Part shown: positions 7,830 to 15,323 of the stretch, one piece after another | How the letters are laid out: the number at the start of each line of letters is the position of its first letter | Position numbering within the stretch: the stretch's first letter is position 1 | Source of the DNA: Lactobacillus hominis DSM 23910 = CRBIP 24.179 | Lineage (GTDB): Bacteria > Bacillota > Bacilli > Lactobacillales > Lactobacillaceae | Direction: 5' to 3' | Assembly: GCF_000296835.1 (NCBI RefSeq) | Contig: NZ_CAKE01000012.1 | Coordinates: forward strand, 1 to 37,605 | Length of the DNA: 37,605 bases | Notes under the pieces: generated by a model | Seen by the model: the letters and a program-made list of their open reading frames with translations, nothing else | What the model was told of the DNA's origin: nothing | Database searches by the model: none | Made by a program: the position numbers and the translations under genes

Positions 7830-8377
7830 TATTTAGATTCTCCTTTAAATACATCTACCATTGTCTGAACTGGGTCGGCATCTGTAGGCTTACCGTTTGA
7901 TGGCTTATAGTCTTGGCGATCGCCCTCATCAAATAAGTAGCCGTCAGATTTACGAAGAGAATTAATTTGGTCATCTAAGCCAGTCAATTTGCCATTATCG
8001 TCTAGCTTGATATCGTCCATATTAAGCAAGCCTCTAATTGCCTTAGTATTGCGCACTTTCGCCTTGGTTAAAGCATTATCTAAAGCCCCATTTAAACGGG
8101 TTTGGCTAAGCTTTTCAGTAAGATCAGCTGTATCCTTCTTGTACTTAGCTTGTAAATCCTTATATGAGTTAGATAATTCTTCGTTATCCTTGGCGTTTGC
8201 TTTCAACTTCTTTAAGTCTTTGTCACGCTCTGCAATTTGAGCTTTCAAAGCCTCATTTTCTTCAGCAGTTTCAGCATTGCTTGACTTAGTTTTTTCGATA
8301 TCGCTTCCGTTAATGTCCATGATCTTCTTGATCTGGTCTTCTTCTAATCCAAGTTCTTCCAATTGTTTTCTTTTCAT
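7829..8377 (-). CDS. Capsid scaffolding protein (GP20-like)
   Basis: 182 residues, the internal scaffold for procapsid assembly. It fits the Phage_GP20 family: N-terminal MKRKQLEELGLEEDQIKKIM, a long Lys/Glu coiled coil (about 35-95), and a C-terminal half with ALTKAKVRNTKAIRGLLNMD followed by a capsid-binding tail. It has GAAAGG before ATG 8377 and overlaps the capsid start. A 143-bp non-coding gap (8378-8520) separates it from the MuF gene; I see no convincing promoter or terminator in that gap. Confidence 0.9.
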   Translation of the reverse strand: MKRKQLEELGLEEDQIKKIMDINGSDIEKTKSSNAETAEENEALKAQIAERDKDLKKLKANAKDNEELSNSYKDLQAKYKKDTADLTEKLSQTRLNGALDNALTKAKVRNTKAIRGLLNMDDIKLDDNGKLTGLDDQINSLRKSDGYLFDEGDRQDYKPSNGKPTDADPVQTMVDVFKGESK

Positions 8378-8520
8378 TTTTAAATTATCCTTTCACACGT
8401 TTTATACGAGTTCGCTTCTCTCAAGGCATACAAAAAGAGCAGTTTTACGACTTACTCAGGTCAAATTATTAAAATACTAAATGCTTAATTAACCATACCT
8501 CAAATACTGGATATAAGGCA

Positions 8521-9603
8521 CTATAAACCAAGGCTAAGAGTTACAACGCCAGTAAGCTTTTTCCATTTGCTGAATGTTGGCATACGGTTTTGCTTTTTAC
8601 CTGTAGCCCACTCGCTAAACGTTTGATTTTTAACGAATGTTCCCTTACCAGTTTCGCGGTCACGACTCCAACGAGTTTCTAAATTCGGCAAATCGTCCAT
8701 GTATGGAACTGTTGTACATCTGCAATAAGGGTGTATTAAAGGGTAGTTAATACCTTCTCTTTTCTCCGATACCTTAAAAATCTTTTCATCAAGATGCGCA
8801 CATTGGTCACAGGTTCTTGACTCTAATGTTGCTAAGTATTGGTACTTTTCTATGTCTGAGTCTTTATAAAATTGATACGTTGCCTCCTCCGCAGCGTGTC
8901 CCATTTCAGTAACTACTAATCTATGGAGGTTGTTATTAGCAACGTTTGAAACTTGTTCCCGTAAGATCTTCACGACCTTTTCGCTAGAATAGCCTAAGAA
9001 TGTCCCTCTCAGCATCGCATCGGTCAAAGCATCAGGTAAAACCTGCGTGTAATTTTTCCATATACGTTTTGAGAAATCGCTACCCTTCCAAGGATGATAA
9101 ACAATGTTTTCTAGTTCTTTCTCGTTGAAGTGGCTAAAATTAATATTTATTTTGCCATCGAGAACTTGTTTGTTATACGTCTGGCGTAAATAGGTATCGT
9201 TAAATACTTTTATCAAGCTATCACGCATGCGAAGTTCTTCGCTAGCTCCATACTTCTTGCCAAACTCCACCATCTGGTCATGAAGTTGCTGAAGTCTATA
9301 AATCCGACTCTTATAATACTCGGTATTCAATTCTTTCTCGTATCCTCCAGCCCTAGCCTTTGCTTCAAATTCATCAAGGGTCATGCTCCAATTAGTAGAA
9401 TGACTAAGATCTTTAGCAGCTTGTTTTAAATCGGTGCTGTTTTCACTGGCATAACGTTGAAGATAGTTAAGTGTCTCTTTTTCGACTTCTTTTTCTAAGT
9501 CCTTGAGCCTAGACTTCATAGCAAGTTCATACTCAGCAGAGTCTTCTAAGCGTTTCTTTTTAGCTTGCAAGCCCCTATTGCGCCAGTAAGTACTACTTTT
9601 CAT
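8521..9603 (-). CDS. Minor head protein, SPP1 gp7 / MuF family
   Basis: 360 residues. Minor capsid protein that joins portal and shell and may enter the cell with DNA. Long helical N-terminal two thirds with many Lys/Glu, then the conserved MuF-type C-terminal motif at about residues 265-310: CDQC...AHLDEKIF...HPYCRC, a probable metal-binding knuckle. The ATG at 9603 has AAGGA 8 nt upstream and overlaps the portal gene by 11 bp. No toxin domain is fused at the C-terminus, unlike some MuF proteins; the tail after the motif is only about 50 residues. Confidence 0.88.
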   Translation of the reverse strand: MKSSTYWRNRGLQAKKKRLEDSAEYELAMKSRLKDLEKEVEKETLNYLQRYASENSTDLKQAAKDLSHSTNWSMTLDEFEAKARAGGYEKELNTEYYKSRIYRLQQLHDQMVEFGKKYGASEELRMRDSLIKVFNDTYLRQTYNKQVLDGKININFSHFNEKELENIVYHPWKGSDFSKRIWKNYTQVLPDALTDAMLRGTFLGYSSEKVVKILREQVSNVANNNLHRLVVTEMGHAAEEATYQFYKDSDIEKYQYLATLESRTCDQCAHLDEKIFKVSEKREGINYPLIHPYCRCTTVPYMDDLPNLETRWSRDRETGKGTFVKNQTFSEWATGKKQNRMPTFSKWKKLTGVVTLSLGL

Positions 9604-11053
9604 CGTCTAAGTCCTTGTTATCGTCCTTATCCTTGTCTTTGCTGTCGCCATTACTATCTTCATCATCTAGGGTATAGTCATCGCCAGCATAAGGGTCACT
9701 AGTTTCAGCATCTTTTTTAAGATCTTGTAACTCTTGTTGCCAATCATCGACAATAGGGTTAGCTCTTGCAATTGCTTCTTTAGAACTGTAATTAGCAACA
9801 GCTGACAATGTTTGAGCCTGTGACAAACTATCTTCAACTCTGGTGCGCTTCCACGTTTGTGTAATCTTACGTCCATCTGGGTCGCTTAAATGCAAGAATG
9901 TCATAATCGCACGCACTAAATCATTAATCGAGTTAGTAAAGTAGGATTGCGTAGTGGCTGCCTTAAGTTCCAAGTTAGAATAGAGCATCTTAATAGCCGT
10001 ACCACTGGCGTTAGTTGTCTCAAACTTAGCTGGGTCAATGCCTTGTCCTTCAGTGAATAGGTTTTCTCTAGTTAAATCCAGCAAGGTTTTACGAGCCTCT
10101 ACAGGAATATCAATAGTTAACTTGTCAACGCCCGACTTGTCGCCATTACCAGCATTGTTGAACTTGATAGCCTTGTAGTCACGTAGATCTTTCATGAATG
10201 TATCAAGATCAGTACCGCCGTAATTGTTAAGCACTAAGATAACTTGCTGAACGTCTGTAACATCGTTTAAGAACCCATTATAGATATGGTCGTACGCATC
10301 TATTAAGCCTTTGTATCTAAACAAGTCTGGTTGTTGGAACATGTTTTTAGGGAATGGAATAAACGGCACGCGTCCAAAATCATGGTTAAATGTGTTGCCG
10401 TCCCCAGTATCAAAGCCAGCTGTCACATCGTAATTATGAATGCGGTCATAAGGCTCAATTACTTTCTGATTATTAGCTTGCGTCTTGAAGAATTGCCCTT
10501 GCTTAGCCGTCCAATATTCATGAACTGTAAAATACTTGCCACTATCTTCATCTAATTCTTTATAACTTCTTAGAACTCCAATTAAATGAGTATCTAAAGT
10601 TGTGTCATAAATAGGCACAATCTGGTCAGGGGCAATAATTCCGTATCTAAAATTACCTGCGTCATCAATCCAATAATGTAACCAAGCAACACCAGCGTTA
10701 GCAGCGTCAACAACTAACTTGCTACATACTAGTGAGAATTGATCTCCTAGCACTTTTTGTATTTTCTGATTATCACTATCAGACCCCACATCAACAATTG
10801 GAGCTGTAGTAGTTAAGTAACTAGCCTCTTGATTTACTAGTAATTGGTGCCAGTCATTGGAGATACGATTATCAGCTTGACGCAATGGGTCGTCTTTTTT
10901 GCCATCTTCCTTGATAACAGAACGGCCATCATTTCTAAGCGTGATGTCATTCTTGTTATTGTAATACCGCATTGACGTATCATATCTAGTCTTGAACCTG
11001 TTACGTTGATCACTAGTATTCCTTAATAATTGCTTTAATGCACTTATGTCCAA
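9593..11053 (-). CDS. Portal protein (SPP1 gp6-like)
   Basis: 486 residues. Forms the dodecameric portal through which the terminase packs DNA. Fits the SPP1-type portal family in length and in features such as NRISNDWHQLLVNQEASYL near residue 80 and a central YNGFLNDVTDVQQVILVLNNYGG-like segment (parts: YNGFLNDVTDVQQ, LVLNNYGG). The last about 40 residues are almost all Asp/Lys/Glu. It starts at TTG 11053, with GGAGG 8 nt before it, and overlaps the large terminase by 10 bp. Confidence is high from sequence and order. Confidence 0.9.
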   Translation of the reverse strand: MDISALKQLLRNTSDQRNRFKTRYDTSMRYYNNKNDITLRNDGRSVIKEDGKKDDPLRQADNRISNDWHQLLVNQEASYLTTTAPIVDVGSDSDNQKIQKVLGDQFSLVCSKLVVDAANAGVAWLHYWIDDAGNFRYGIIAPDQIVPIYDTTLDTHLIGVLRSYKELDEDSGKYFTVHEYWTAKQGQFFKTQANNQKVIEPYDRIHNYDVTAGFDTGDGNTFNHDFGRVPFIPFPKNMFQQPDLFRYKGLIDAYDHIYNGFLNDVTDVQQVILVLNNYGGTDLDTFMKDLRDYKAIKFNNAGNGDKSGVDKLTIDIPVEARKTLLDLTRENLFTEGQGIDPAKFETTNASGTAIKMLYSNLELKAATTQSYFTNSINDLVRAIMTFLHLSDPDGRKITQTWKRTRVEDSLSQAQTLSAVANYSSKEAIARANPIVDDWQQELQDLKKDAETSDPYAGDDYTLDDEDSNGDSKDKDKDDNKDLDDEK

Positions 11054-12273
11054 GGGACAAAACCTCCTTTCACATTGCGGCTGTAAATTGCATATCTTAA
11101 AGCATCTAGCCTATCGTTATGTCTTACTTCATTTTCTTTTAAAGGCTCGCCTGTCTTCTCGTCCCATGCGTATTGATAAATCTCATCTAGCAAGCCTTCT
11201 GCTGCAGTATCTACAATGAAGAACTTGCCTTCACGCATCTTCTTTGCTACGCATTCAATACCAGGCAATACGTTCTTATTAGCATTGATACAGTTAATAT
11301 CATTGGCTTGGAACTCGTTAACGTTATCAGGTCTAGCAGAGTCAGCATAAAAAATAAGATTGCGTCCAAATCTTGTCTGTAAGTTCTGTGCAATCTTAAC
11401 CCAGTAATTAATGAACTTGTGCTTCTGTGTGTAGTCTTCCAAAACGTATGTGTTACCGTCCTTATCATCACCCAATAAGATAATCGGATTAGGGTGTTCA
11501 TAACCCCAGTCAACGCCAACATAGTAATCTAAGCCATCAGGAACACGATTTCTCGGAATTACCATTGTATCTTTGTTGAAATCTTGATAAACAATTCCGT
11601 CACCTGTAACCCATTGACCAAGAATTGAACGATCATAAAACATTCCTCTTGGAGTAGCAGCTTTTAAAGATTCAACATAATCTTTTGAAAGGAATGTGTT
11701 GTCGTCAATTGTAAAGCTAAACGCCTTAATCCGCGCCTTAGGATCATGATTATCTATGTAATCTGTCTTAAGCCAATGTGTAGGAATATCAGGGTTTGTG
11801 TCACAGATAATTCTTGCTGATCCAACAGAACAACGCTGCACAATTTCCTGAAAAACTTCATGTGTGGCTAAACTTGCTTCGTTGATATATGCTCCGTAAG
11901 AAGTCATACCACGAATAGCACCAATTCCTCGAACTGATCCTGTATAGGCTGGCACTATATCAATGCCGAAAAGATGATAATGCCCATGCCTGTCAGTCTT
12001 CATTACTATTCCGAATTGATTTTCAATTGATGAGATGACGTTTGTATAGATTGAATTTGAACTATACCCTGCAAGAATGTATTGCGGGTGTGGTTCTTTT
12101 TCTCTTTCAGCAAGTTGCTTAATACGTTTTAGTTCTAGCAAGAACAGATAATTGTCTATTACTGTCTTACCAGCACGAACAGCACCATTTAAAATTAAGT
12201 ACTTCCAATCATCGTTAAGGTAGGACTGCAACACCTCAATCTGTTTCTTCGTTAGTAGATTTATCAGTGCCAC
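11044..12273 (-). CDS. terL: Terminase large subunit
   Basis: 409 residues, the packaging motor and nuclease. Walker A motif GAVRAGKT at residues 30-37; an acidic YINEAS motif at about 130 fits the Walker B/coupling region. The C-terminal RNase H-like nuclease shows VGVDWGYEHPNP, FYADSARPDN and DRLDALRYAIY, each with a conserved Asp. The start is GTG 12273, with GGAGG 9 nt before it, and overlaps the small subunit gene by 38 bp. Belongs to the PBSX/Terminase_3 type. Complete length. Confidence 0.95.
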   Translation of the reverse strand: MALINLLTKKQIEVLQSYLNDDWKYLILNGAVRAGKTVIDNYLFLLELKRIKQLAEREKEPHPQYILAGYSSNSIYTNVISSIENQFGIVMKTDRHGHYHLFGIDIVPAYTGSVRGIGAIRGMTSYGAYINEASLATHEVFQEIVQRCSVGSARIICDTNPDIPTHWLKTDYIDNHDPKARIKAFSFTIDDNTFLSKDYVESLKAATPRGMFYDRSILGQWVTGDGIVYQDFNKDTMVIPRNRVPDGLDYYVGVDWGYEHPNPIILLGDDKDGNTYVLEDYTQKHKFINYWVKIAQNLQTRFGRNLIFYADSARPDNVNEFQANDINCINANKNVLPGIECVAKKMREGKFFIVDTAAEGLLDEIYQYAWDEKTGEPLKENEVRHNDRLDALRYAIYSRNVKGGFVPWT

Positions 12274-12745
12274 CTTTTCCTGCCTCCTTAATTAGCTTAT
12301 CTAACACTTGATCTAGTTGCTCGTTGTCTTCTGTGCCTAATCGTTCAGCAACAACAGCCTTAGCTTCCTTAATACGAGCATCAGCTTTAGTACTTCTAAT
12401 CTTAGCCAGTACCAACTCACGCTCTTCTTTAGACAATTGACTATCGTTGTATTTATCTCGCCAACTATTCTTCAAAAAGAAAATCATTGCTGTGGTGTTA
12501 CCTGACAAGGCTTTTTTCAGCAATGCGTTTTCTACAATGATATTAATTTCTTCACGGCCTATTTTTAGAGCCTGTCTAATCTGTACATGTTCACGTTTCC
12601 ATTTATTTAACGTGTTAATACTGATACCCATATTATGGGCTATTTGAGCATCGGTAAGACCATCACGTTTCCAACCTTTAAGAAGCTCAAGTTTACCCTT
12701 GTCTAGCCACTCTTTATACATCGCTCTAGCCATTGCAAGTAACAT
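12236..12745 (-). CDS. terS: Terminase small subunit
   Basis: About 169 residues. DNA-recognition subunit for packaging. An N-terminal helix-turn-helix is visible (DGLTDAQIAHNMGISINTLNKW in two parts: DGLTDAQIAHNMG, ISINTLNKW), followed by a helical middle and a charged C-terminus. Start choice: tandem GTG GTG ATG at 12751-12743; AAAGG lies 5 nt before the ATG at 12745, which I prefer. A terminator hairpin ends only about 10 nt upstream of the ribosome site, so this gene may begin a separately controlled packaging operon. Confidence 0.9.
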   Translation of the reverse strand: MLLAMARAMYKEWLDKGKLELLKGWKRDGLTDAQIAHNMGISINTLNKWKREHVQIRQALKIGREEINIIVENALLKKALSGNTTAMIFFLKNSWRDKYNDSQLSKEERELVLAKIRSTKADARIKEAKAVVAERLGTEDNEQLDQVLDKLIKEAGKGGTDKSTNEETD

Positions 12746-12761
12746 CACCACCTTTAACGCA

Positions 12762-12789
12762 AAATAAAAGGCTACTCTTTCGAGTAACC
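12762..12789 (-). terminator. Rho-independent terminator upstream of terS
   Basis: On the minus strand an 8-bp stem GGTTACTC/GAGTAGCC (two G-T pairs) is closed by a GAAA tetraloop and followed by TTTTATTTT. It ends the transcript of the two small genes upstream and lies just before the terS ribosome site. Confidence 0.75.
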
Positions 12790-12810
12790 TAAAATAATTA
12801 ATTTCAATAA

Positions 12811-13044
12811 TTAAAATACGAATACATATTTATCTGGAACTAAAACACCATTAATATTTACTTTTTTACCATTGTTATTAAGTCCATAACCGTGACTACC
12901 ATTCTCGTAAGATTTTCTATCAATTTCAAATATTTCATTGGTGTATTTCTTGCTACTAATATGAGCTGGGTTCATAGCCTTTTCTGCGGTTATTAATCCT
13001 AATTTATATGCAATTTTATTTTCAACTCGTGCGTAATATTTCAT
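12811..13044 (-). CDS. Small phage protein of unknown function
   Basis: 77 residues starting MKYYARVENKIAYKLGLI. A repeat-like C-terminal part GSHGYGLNNNGKKVNINGV is Gly/Asn-rich and probably beta-stranded. GGAGG lies 5 nt before ATG 13044. The stop is 21 bp before the terminator stem. Not recognised; placed between methyltransferase and terminase. It may be a structural or DNA-associated accessory protein, but nothing in the sequence shows this. Confidence 0.7.
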   Translation of the reverse strand: MKYYARVENKIAYKLGLITAEKAMNPAHISSKKYTNEIFEIDRKSYENGSHGYGLNNNGKKVNINGVLVPDKYVFVF

Positions 13045-13054
13045 AATAACCTCC

Positions 13055-13228
13055 CTATCTTTTTGAAGCTCTAAGCATTTGTCTTGCTTCTTTTAAACCA
13101 ACTTCACAATTTTTAATTTGGTCAATCCAGTTTTCATACATACTTGATTTTAAATAATTAAAGTGTAACTTTTCATACCCTGCTTTAAATTCTAATTCGT
13201 TTACGATACTTACTAATTCTGTATTCAT
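13055..13228 (-). CDS. Small phage protein (57 residues)
   Basis: Reading frame from ATG 13228 to TAG 13055, 57 residues: begins MNTELVSIVNELEFKAGYEK and ends EARQMLRASKR. GAGG lies 9 nt before the start. The stop is directly followed by the GGGAGG ribosome site of the next gene, so the two are coupled. It is probably all-helical and amphipathic. No family recognised. Confidence 0.65.
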   Translation of the reverse strand: MNTELVSIVNELEFKAGYEKLHFNYLKSSMYENWIDQIKNCEVGLKEARQMLRASKR

Positions 13229-13301
13229 AATTTGTTACCTCGTGCTTTTCTTTACATTGTCATGATAGCTCTGACACCGCACAAGTCCAGTCTTTTCAGC
13301 A

Positions 13302-14489
13302 TTATTCTTGAATTAATTTTGCAGTTTTTCCAGTAAATTTTTCCCAACGATCAATAATTACATCAACATATCTGGGATCAAATTCCATTAAATATGCATT
13401 CCGTCCATCTTGTTCGCAAGCCATTAAAGTAGTTCCAGAACCACCAAATAAATCTAAAACAATATCTCCAGATTTAGAGGAATTCTTTATTTGATAGTCA
13501 AATAATGGAATAGGTTTCATAGTGGGATGCAAACCACTTCTTTGAGGTTTATCGAAGTTAAGGATAGTTGTTTGTTTCCTATCAGAATACCAGGAATGCG
13601 AACCACCATCGACCCAACCGTATAAACAAGGTTCATGTTTATGCTGATAGTCTTGTCTTCCTAAAACAAAATTATTCTTAACCCAAATCAGTGTTTCTTT
13701 AACATTTAATCCACTTTCTTTAGCCGCCTCATTAAATTGAACTGTGGCCAAATCAGAAAACCAAATATAAAATGATGCTCCCAACTTCATGTTAACAGAT
13801 GCATTGCTAAAAGCTTGTACTAGAAATTGCATAAACTGTTCATTTTCCATCTTATCGTTGGCAATATCATTGTTCTTACGAGTTTTTGATATTTCTGTAC
13901 GACCAAAATCTTTTGATGAATAGTCCACATTATAAGGCGGATCTGTAATTAATAGATCTGCTTGAACGCCATTCATTAACTTTTTTACATCTTCAGGCTT
14001 AGTACTATCTCCACACATCAATCTGTGACGCCCGAGTTGATAAACTTGTCCTAATTTCGACTTAGGTTCTTCAGGAACTTCTTCTTCATAATCATCGTCA
14101 ATAACTTCATCGTCTTCTAATTCTGTTTCTAAATCAAAACCAAAATCAGTCATATCTATATCGAGAATTTTATCAAGTTCTTCTTGTAATTCGTCATCGT
14201 CCCAAGTAGCAAGCTCTCCAGATTTATTATCTGCTAATCTATAAGCGTTGACTTGTTCTTCGGTTAAATTATCAGCAACTACAATTGGAACTTCTTTATA
14301 CCCTAATTTCTTAGCAGCTTTGTATCTTGTGTGACCAGCAATAATTACTCCATCAATATCAACAACAATAGGTTGTTGCCAACCAAATTCCTTAATAGAG
14401 TTAGCCACAGCATCTACTGCGTCATCGTTATTCCTAGGGTTGTTCTCATAGGGCTTAATTTTATTAATTGAAACTGTTTTTACTTCCAT
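13302..14489 (-). CDS. ParB-like nuclease domain fused to DNA (N4/N6) methyltransferase
   Basis: 395 residues from ATG 14489, which has GGAG 6 nt upstream; an in-frame TTG at 14504 is less likely. Residues 1-100 are a ParB/sulfiredoxin-like domain with AGHTR at 51-55. Residues about 115-145 are a very acidic linker. From about 150 a beta-class methyltransferase follows: DPPY at 183-186 (motif IV, catalytic) then FGGSGTT at 348-354 (SAM-binding motif I), the permuted order of that class. It probably modifies phage DNA, protecting it from host restriction or affecting packaging at terS. No partner restriction enzyme is visible nearby. Confidence 0.9.
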   Translation of the reverse strand: MEVKTVSINKIKPYENNPRNNDDAVDAVANSIKEFGWQQPIVVDIDGVIIAGHTRYKAAKKLGYKEVPIVVADNLTEEQVNAYRLADNKSGELATWDDDELQEELDKILDIDMTDFGFDLETELEDDEVIDDDYEEEVPEEPKSKLGQVYQLGRHRLMCGDSTKPEDVKKLMNGVQADLLITDPPYNVDYSSKDFGRTEISKTRKNNDIANDKMENEQFMQFLVQAFSNASVNMKLGASFYIWFSDLATVQFNEAAKESGLNVKETLIWVKNNFVLGRQDYQHKHEPCLYGWVDGGSHSWYSDRKQTTILNFDKPQRSGLHPTMKPIPLFDYQIKNSSKSGDIVLDLFGGSGTTLMACEQDGRNAYLMEFDPRYVDVIIDRWEKFTGKTAKLIQE

Positions 14490-14502
14490 AATTTTCTCCA
14501 AC

Positions 14503-14531
14503 AAAAAAGAGCTAATCTTTCGATTAACTCT
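14503..14531 (-). terminator. Terminator at the end of the tRNA-like array
   Basis: Minus strand: 9-bp stem GAGTTAATC/GATTAGCTC with a GAAA loop (arms 14522-14530 and 14509-14517) followed by six T (14503-14508). It closes the structured RNA region upstream and lies 14 nt before the methyltransferase start. Flanking A-rich sequence could let it work in both directions. Confidence 0.75.
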
Positions 14532-14592
14532 TGCTCTTTTTAATTCACTTGACTTTCTGAAACGAATGGGATTTTGCCCTTTATAGGACTAT

Positions 14593-14661
14593 AGCAAAGT
14601 GTGGAATCGAACCACCCCACAGCCATCGTCACAGCCCGCTCTGCCAGTAAGCTACATTGCT
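14593..14661 (-). ncRNA. tRNA-like element 1 (full length, broken anticodon stem)
   Basis: 69 nt on the minus strand. Acceptor AGCAATG/CTTTGCT (6 of 7 pairs), positions 8-9 TA, D stem GCTT/GAGC with loop ACTGGCA, T arm GGTGG-TTCGATT-CCACA (4 of 5 pairs). The anticodon arm does not fold: neither GGCTG/GGCTG nor GGGCT/TGGCT pairs well, so no anticodon can be assigned (GTG, GAC and ACG are all possible readings). The base after the acceptor is A, with no encoded CCA. Could be a decayed tRNA. Confidence 0.6.
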
Positions 14662-14683
14662 ACCAATCAAGTTAACTTTATCT

Positions 14684-14717
14684 AGGCCACATCATTGTAC
14701 GTACTCTGTGTGACCCT
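14684..14717 (-). other. Hairpin 2 nt downstream of tRNA-like element 2
   Basis: AGG-TCACA/TGTGGCCT stem of 8 pairs with one bulged G and a 17-nt loop containing the palindrome GTACGTAC. It has no T-run and is not a terminator. Confidence 0.5.
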
Positions 14718-14719
14718 AT

Positions 14720-14800
14720 GGCAACTGATGGAATTGAACCACCATCTCAAGCACGTTATTTAACTGCGCACGCTTTGCTCTACCGTTGAACTAAGTTGCC
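14720..14800 (-). tRNA. tRNA-like element 2 (complete cloverleaf with enlarged anticodon arm)
   Basis: 81 nt. Acceptor GGCAACT/AGTTGCC is perfect (7 bp); D stem GTTC/GAGC with loop AACGGTA; T arm GGTGG-TTCAATT-CCATC (5 pairs, one G-T). The anticodon arm is about 10 nt too long: a 7-bp stem AAGCGTG/CGTGCTT with a 13-nt loop CGCAGTTAAATAA in place of 5 bp and 7 nt. An anticodon cannot be placed with confidence (TAA after a T is one reading). It may be a tRNA with a small insertion, or a tRNA mimic. A follows the acceptor; no CCA encoded. Confidence 0.5.
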
Positions 14801-14978
14801 CAAATAGGAAAGCTGCTATACTTAAGCTTCGCTTTTACGATTGCCACGGCTCTCAGTGTTAGATTTAATACGGAGTCACGTTTGCATGATGTGCACGTCT
14901 TACCGCTAACCATTTAAAGTAATCAACCTATTTTATAAAGATTTCGAGAATTGAATGAATTTAAATAAAAAATTATAT
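14801..14978 (-). other. Spacer with partial tRNA-like sequence, no gene
   Basis: 178 bp between element 2 and the hairpin after tRNA-Trp. The minus strand holds a D-arm-like stretch (GGTTAGCGGTAAGAC, around 14898-14912) followed by an imperfect hairpin with ACGT ends (14879-14899), and a GTTAG/CTAAC pairing encloses both, but no T arm is present. The part 14930-14978 is very AT-rich. I see no reading frame worth listing. Confidence 0.45.
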
Positions 14979-15000
14979 TAGGTTGGTAGCAGCCAACCTA
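14979..15000 (-). other. Hairpin directly after tRNA-Trp
   Basis: Perfect 8-bp stem TAGGTTGG/CCAACCTA with loop CTGCTA, one base after the tRNA acceptor. On the minus strand it is followed by ATATAATTTTTTATT, so it might act as a weak terminator, though the T-run starts 6 nt late. Confidence 0.6.
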
Positions 15001-15001
15001 C

Positions 15002-15070
15002 AGAGCCACTAGGATTCGAACCCAGATTAACAGTTTTGGAGACTGTCCGCTTGCCATTAGCTATAGCTCT
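15002..15070 (-). tRNA. tRNA-Trp (anticodon CCA), phage-encoded
   Basis: Full cloverleaf: acceptor AGAGCTA/TGGCTCT (7 pairs, one G-T), D arm around GCTAATGGCAAGC, anticodon stem ACAGT/ACTGT with loop CTCCAAA giving anticodon CCA, variable region of about 5 nt and T arm CTGGG-TTCGAAT-CCTAG. Discriminator G at 15001; CCA is not encoded, as in the host tRNAs at the right end of the window. It reads UGG codons. It is the only element in the array with an intact, ordinary anticodon arm. Confidence 0.9.
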
Positions 15071-15103
15071 ATAACAGCTTTTTTGAAGTGGAGCTATAAC
15101 CAC

Positions 15104-15127
15104 CGCCGTTCTAACACGTGATCGGCA
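15104..15127 (-). other. Hairpin downstream of tRNA-like element 4
   Basis: TGCCG/CGGCG stem (5 pairs, one G-T) with a 14-nt loop that contains the palindrome CACGTG; starts about 2 nt after the acceptor stem of the element at 15130. Confidence 0.45.
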
Positions 15128-15129
15128 AT

Positions 15130-15194
15130 AGAGGTGCGTGGAATCGAACCACGGTATAACTAGGAATACAAGATTACCACCAGGGTTCACCTCT
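15130..15194 (-). ncRNA. tRNA-like element 4 (acceptor and T arm intact, middle degenerate)
   Basis: 65 nt. Acceptor AGAGGTG/CACCTCT is perfect and can be extended by one T-A pair; T arm CGTGG-TTCGATT-CCACG is perfect. The 34 nt between acceptor and T stem (normal about 41) form neither a D stem nor a 5-bp anticodon stem; only TAAT/GTTA with a 12-nt loop pairs. A GTA triplet after two T would be a Tyr anticodon if this were a tRNA, but flanking bases do not fit. Confidence 0.6.
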
Positions 15195-15247
15195 ACTAAT
15201 TAGTTAGAAAGTAAAGTTTATAAATTAGGGAAATAGATTCCATTTTT

Positions 15248-15266
15248 GCCCAGCTGCCAACTGGGC
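15248..15266 (-). other. Hairpin downstream of tRNA-like element 5
   Basis: GCCCAG/CTGGGC, 6 perfect G-C-rich pairs, loop TTGGCAG, 4 nt after the acceptor stem of element 5. A short A-run, not a T-run, follows on the minus strand. Confidence 0.65.
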
Positions 15267-15270
15267 TAAG

Positions 15271-15323
15271 GGCACTAAGGGAGTCGAACCCTTCGACTAA
15301 TTAAGAATGGATTAGTTAGTGTC
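15271..15323 (-). ncRNA. tRNA-like element 5 (53 nt, no D arm)
   Basis: Acceptor-like stem GACACTA/TAGTGCC (6 of 7 pairs, A-C mismatch), T arm AAGGG-TTCGACT-CCCTT. Only 23 nt lie between them and they form one hairpin: ACTAAT/ATTAGT with a 9-nt loop CCATTCTTA. There is no space for a D arm, so the fold resembles D-armless mitochondrial tRNAs or the tRNA-like end of tmRNA. Note that the outermost T-stem pair and the innermost acceptor pair share a base, so one of them must be open. Confidence 0.6.

Noticed and set aside
8378..8520. Possible promoter before the scaffold gene
   Set aside because: A TTGACC-like box is present but no -10 box at a proper distance; left unassigned.
9667..11522. Minus-strand frames at 9667-9876 and 11247-11522
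   Set aside because: Out-of-frame shadows within the portal and large terminase genes.
14978..15190. Minus-strand 70-codon frame across tRNA-Trp
   Set aside because: It runs through tRNA-Trp and element 4; the stems explain the sequence and there is no ribosome site.
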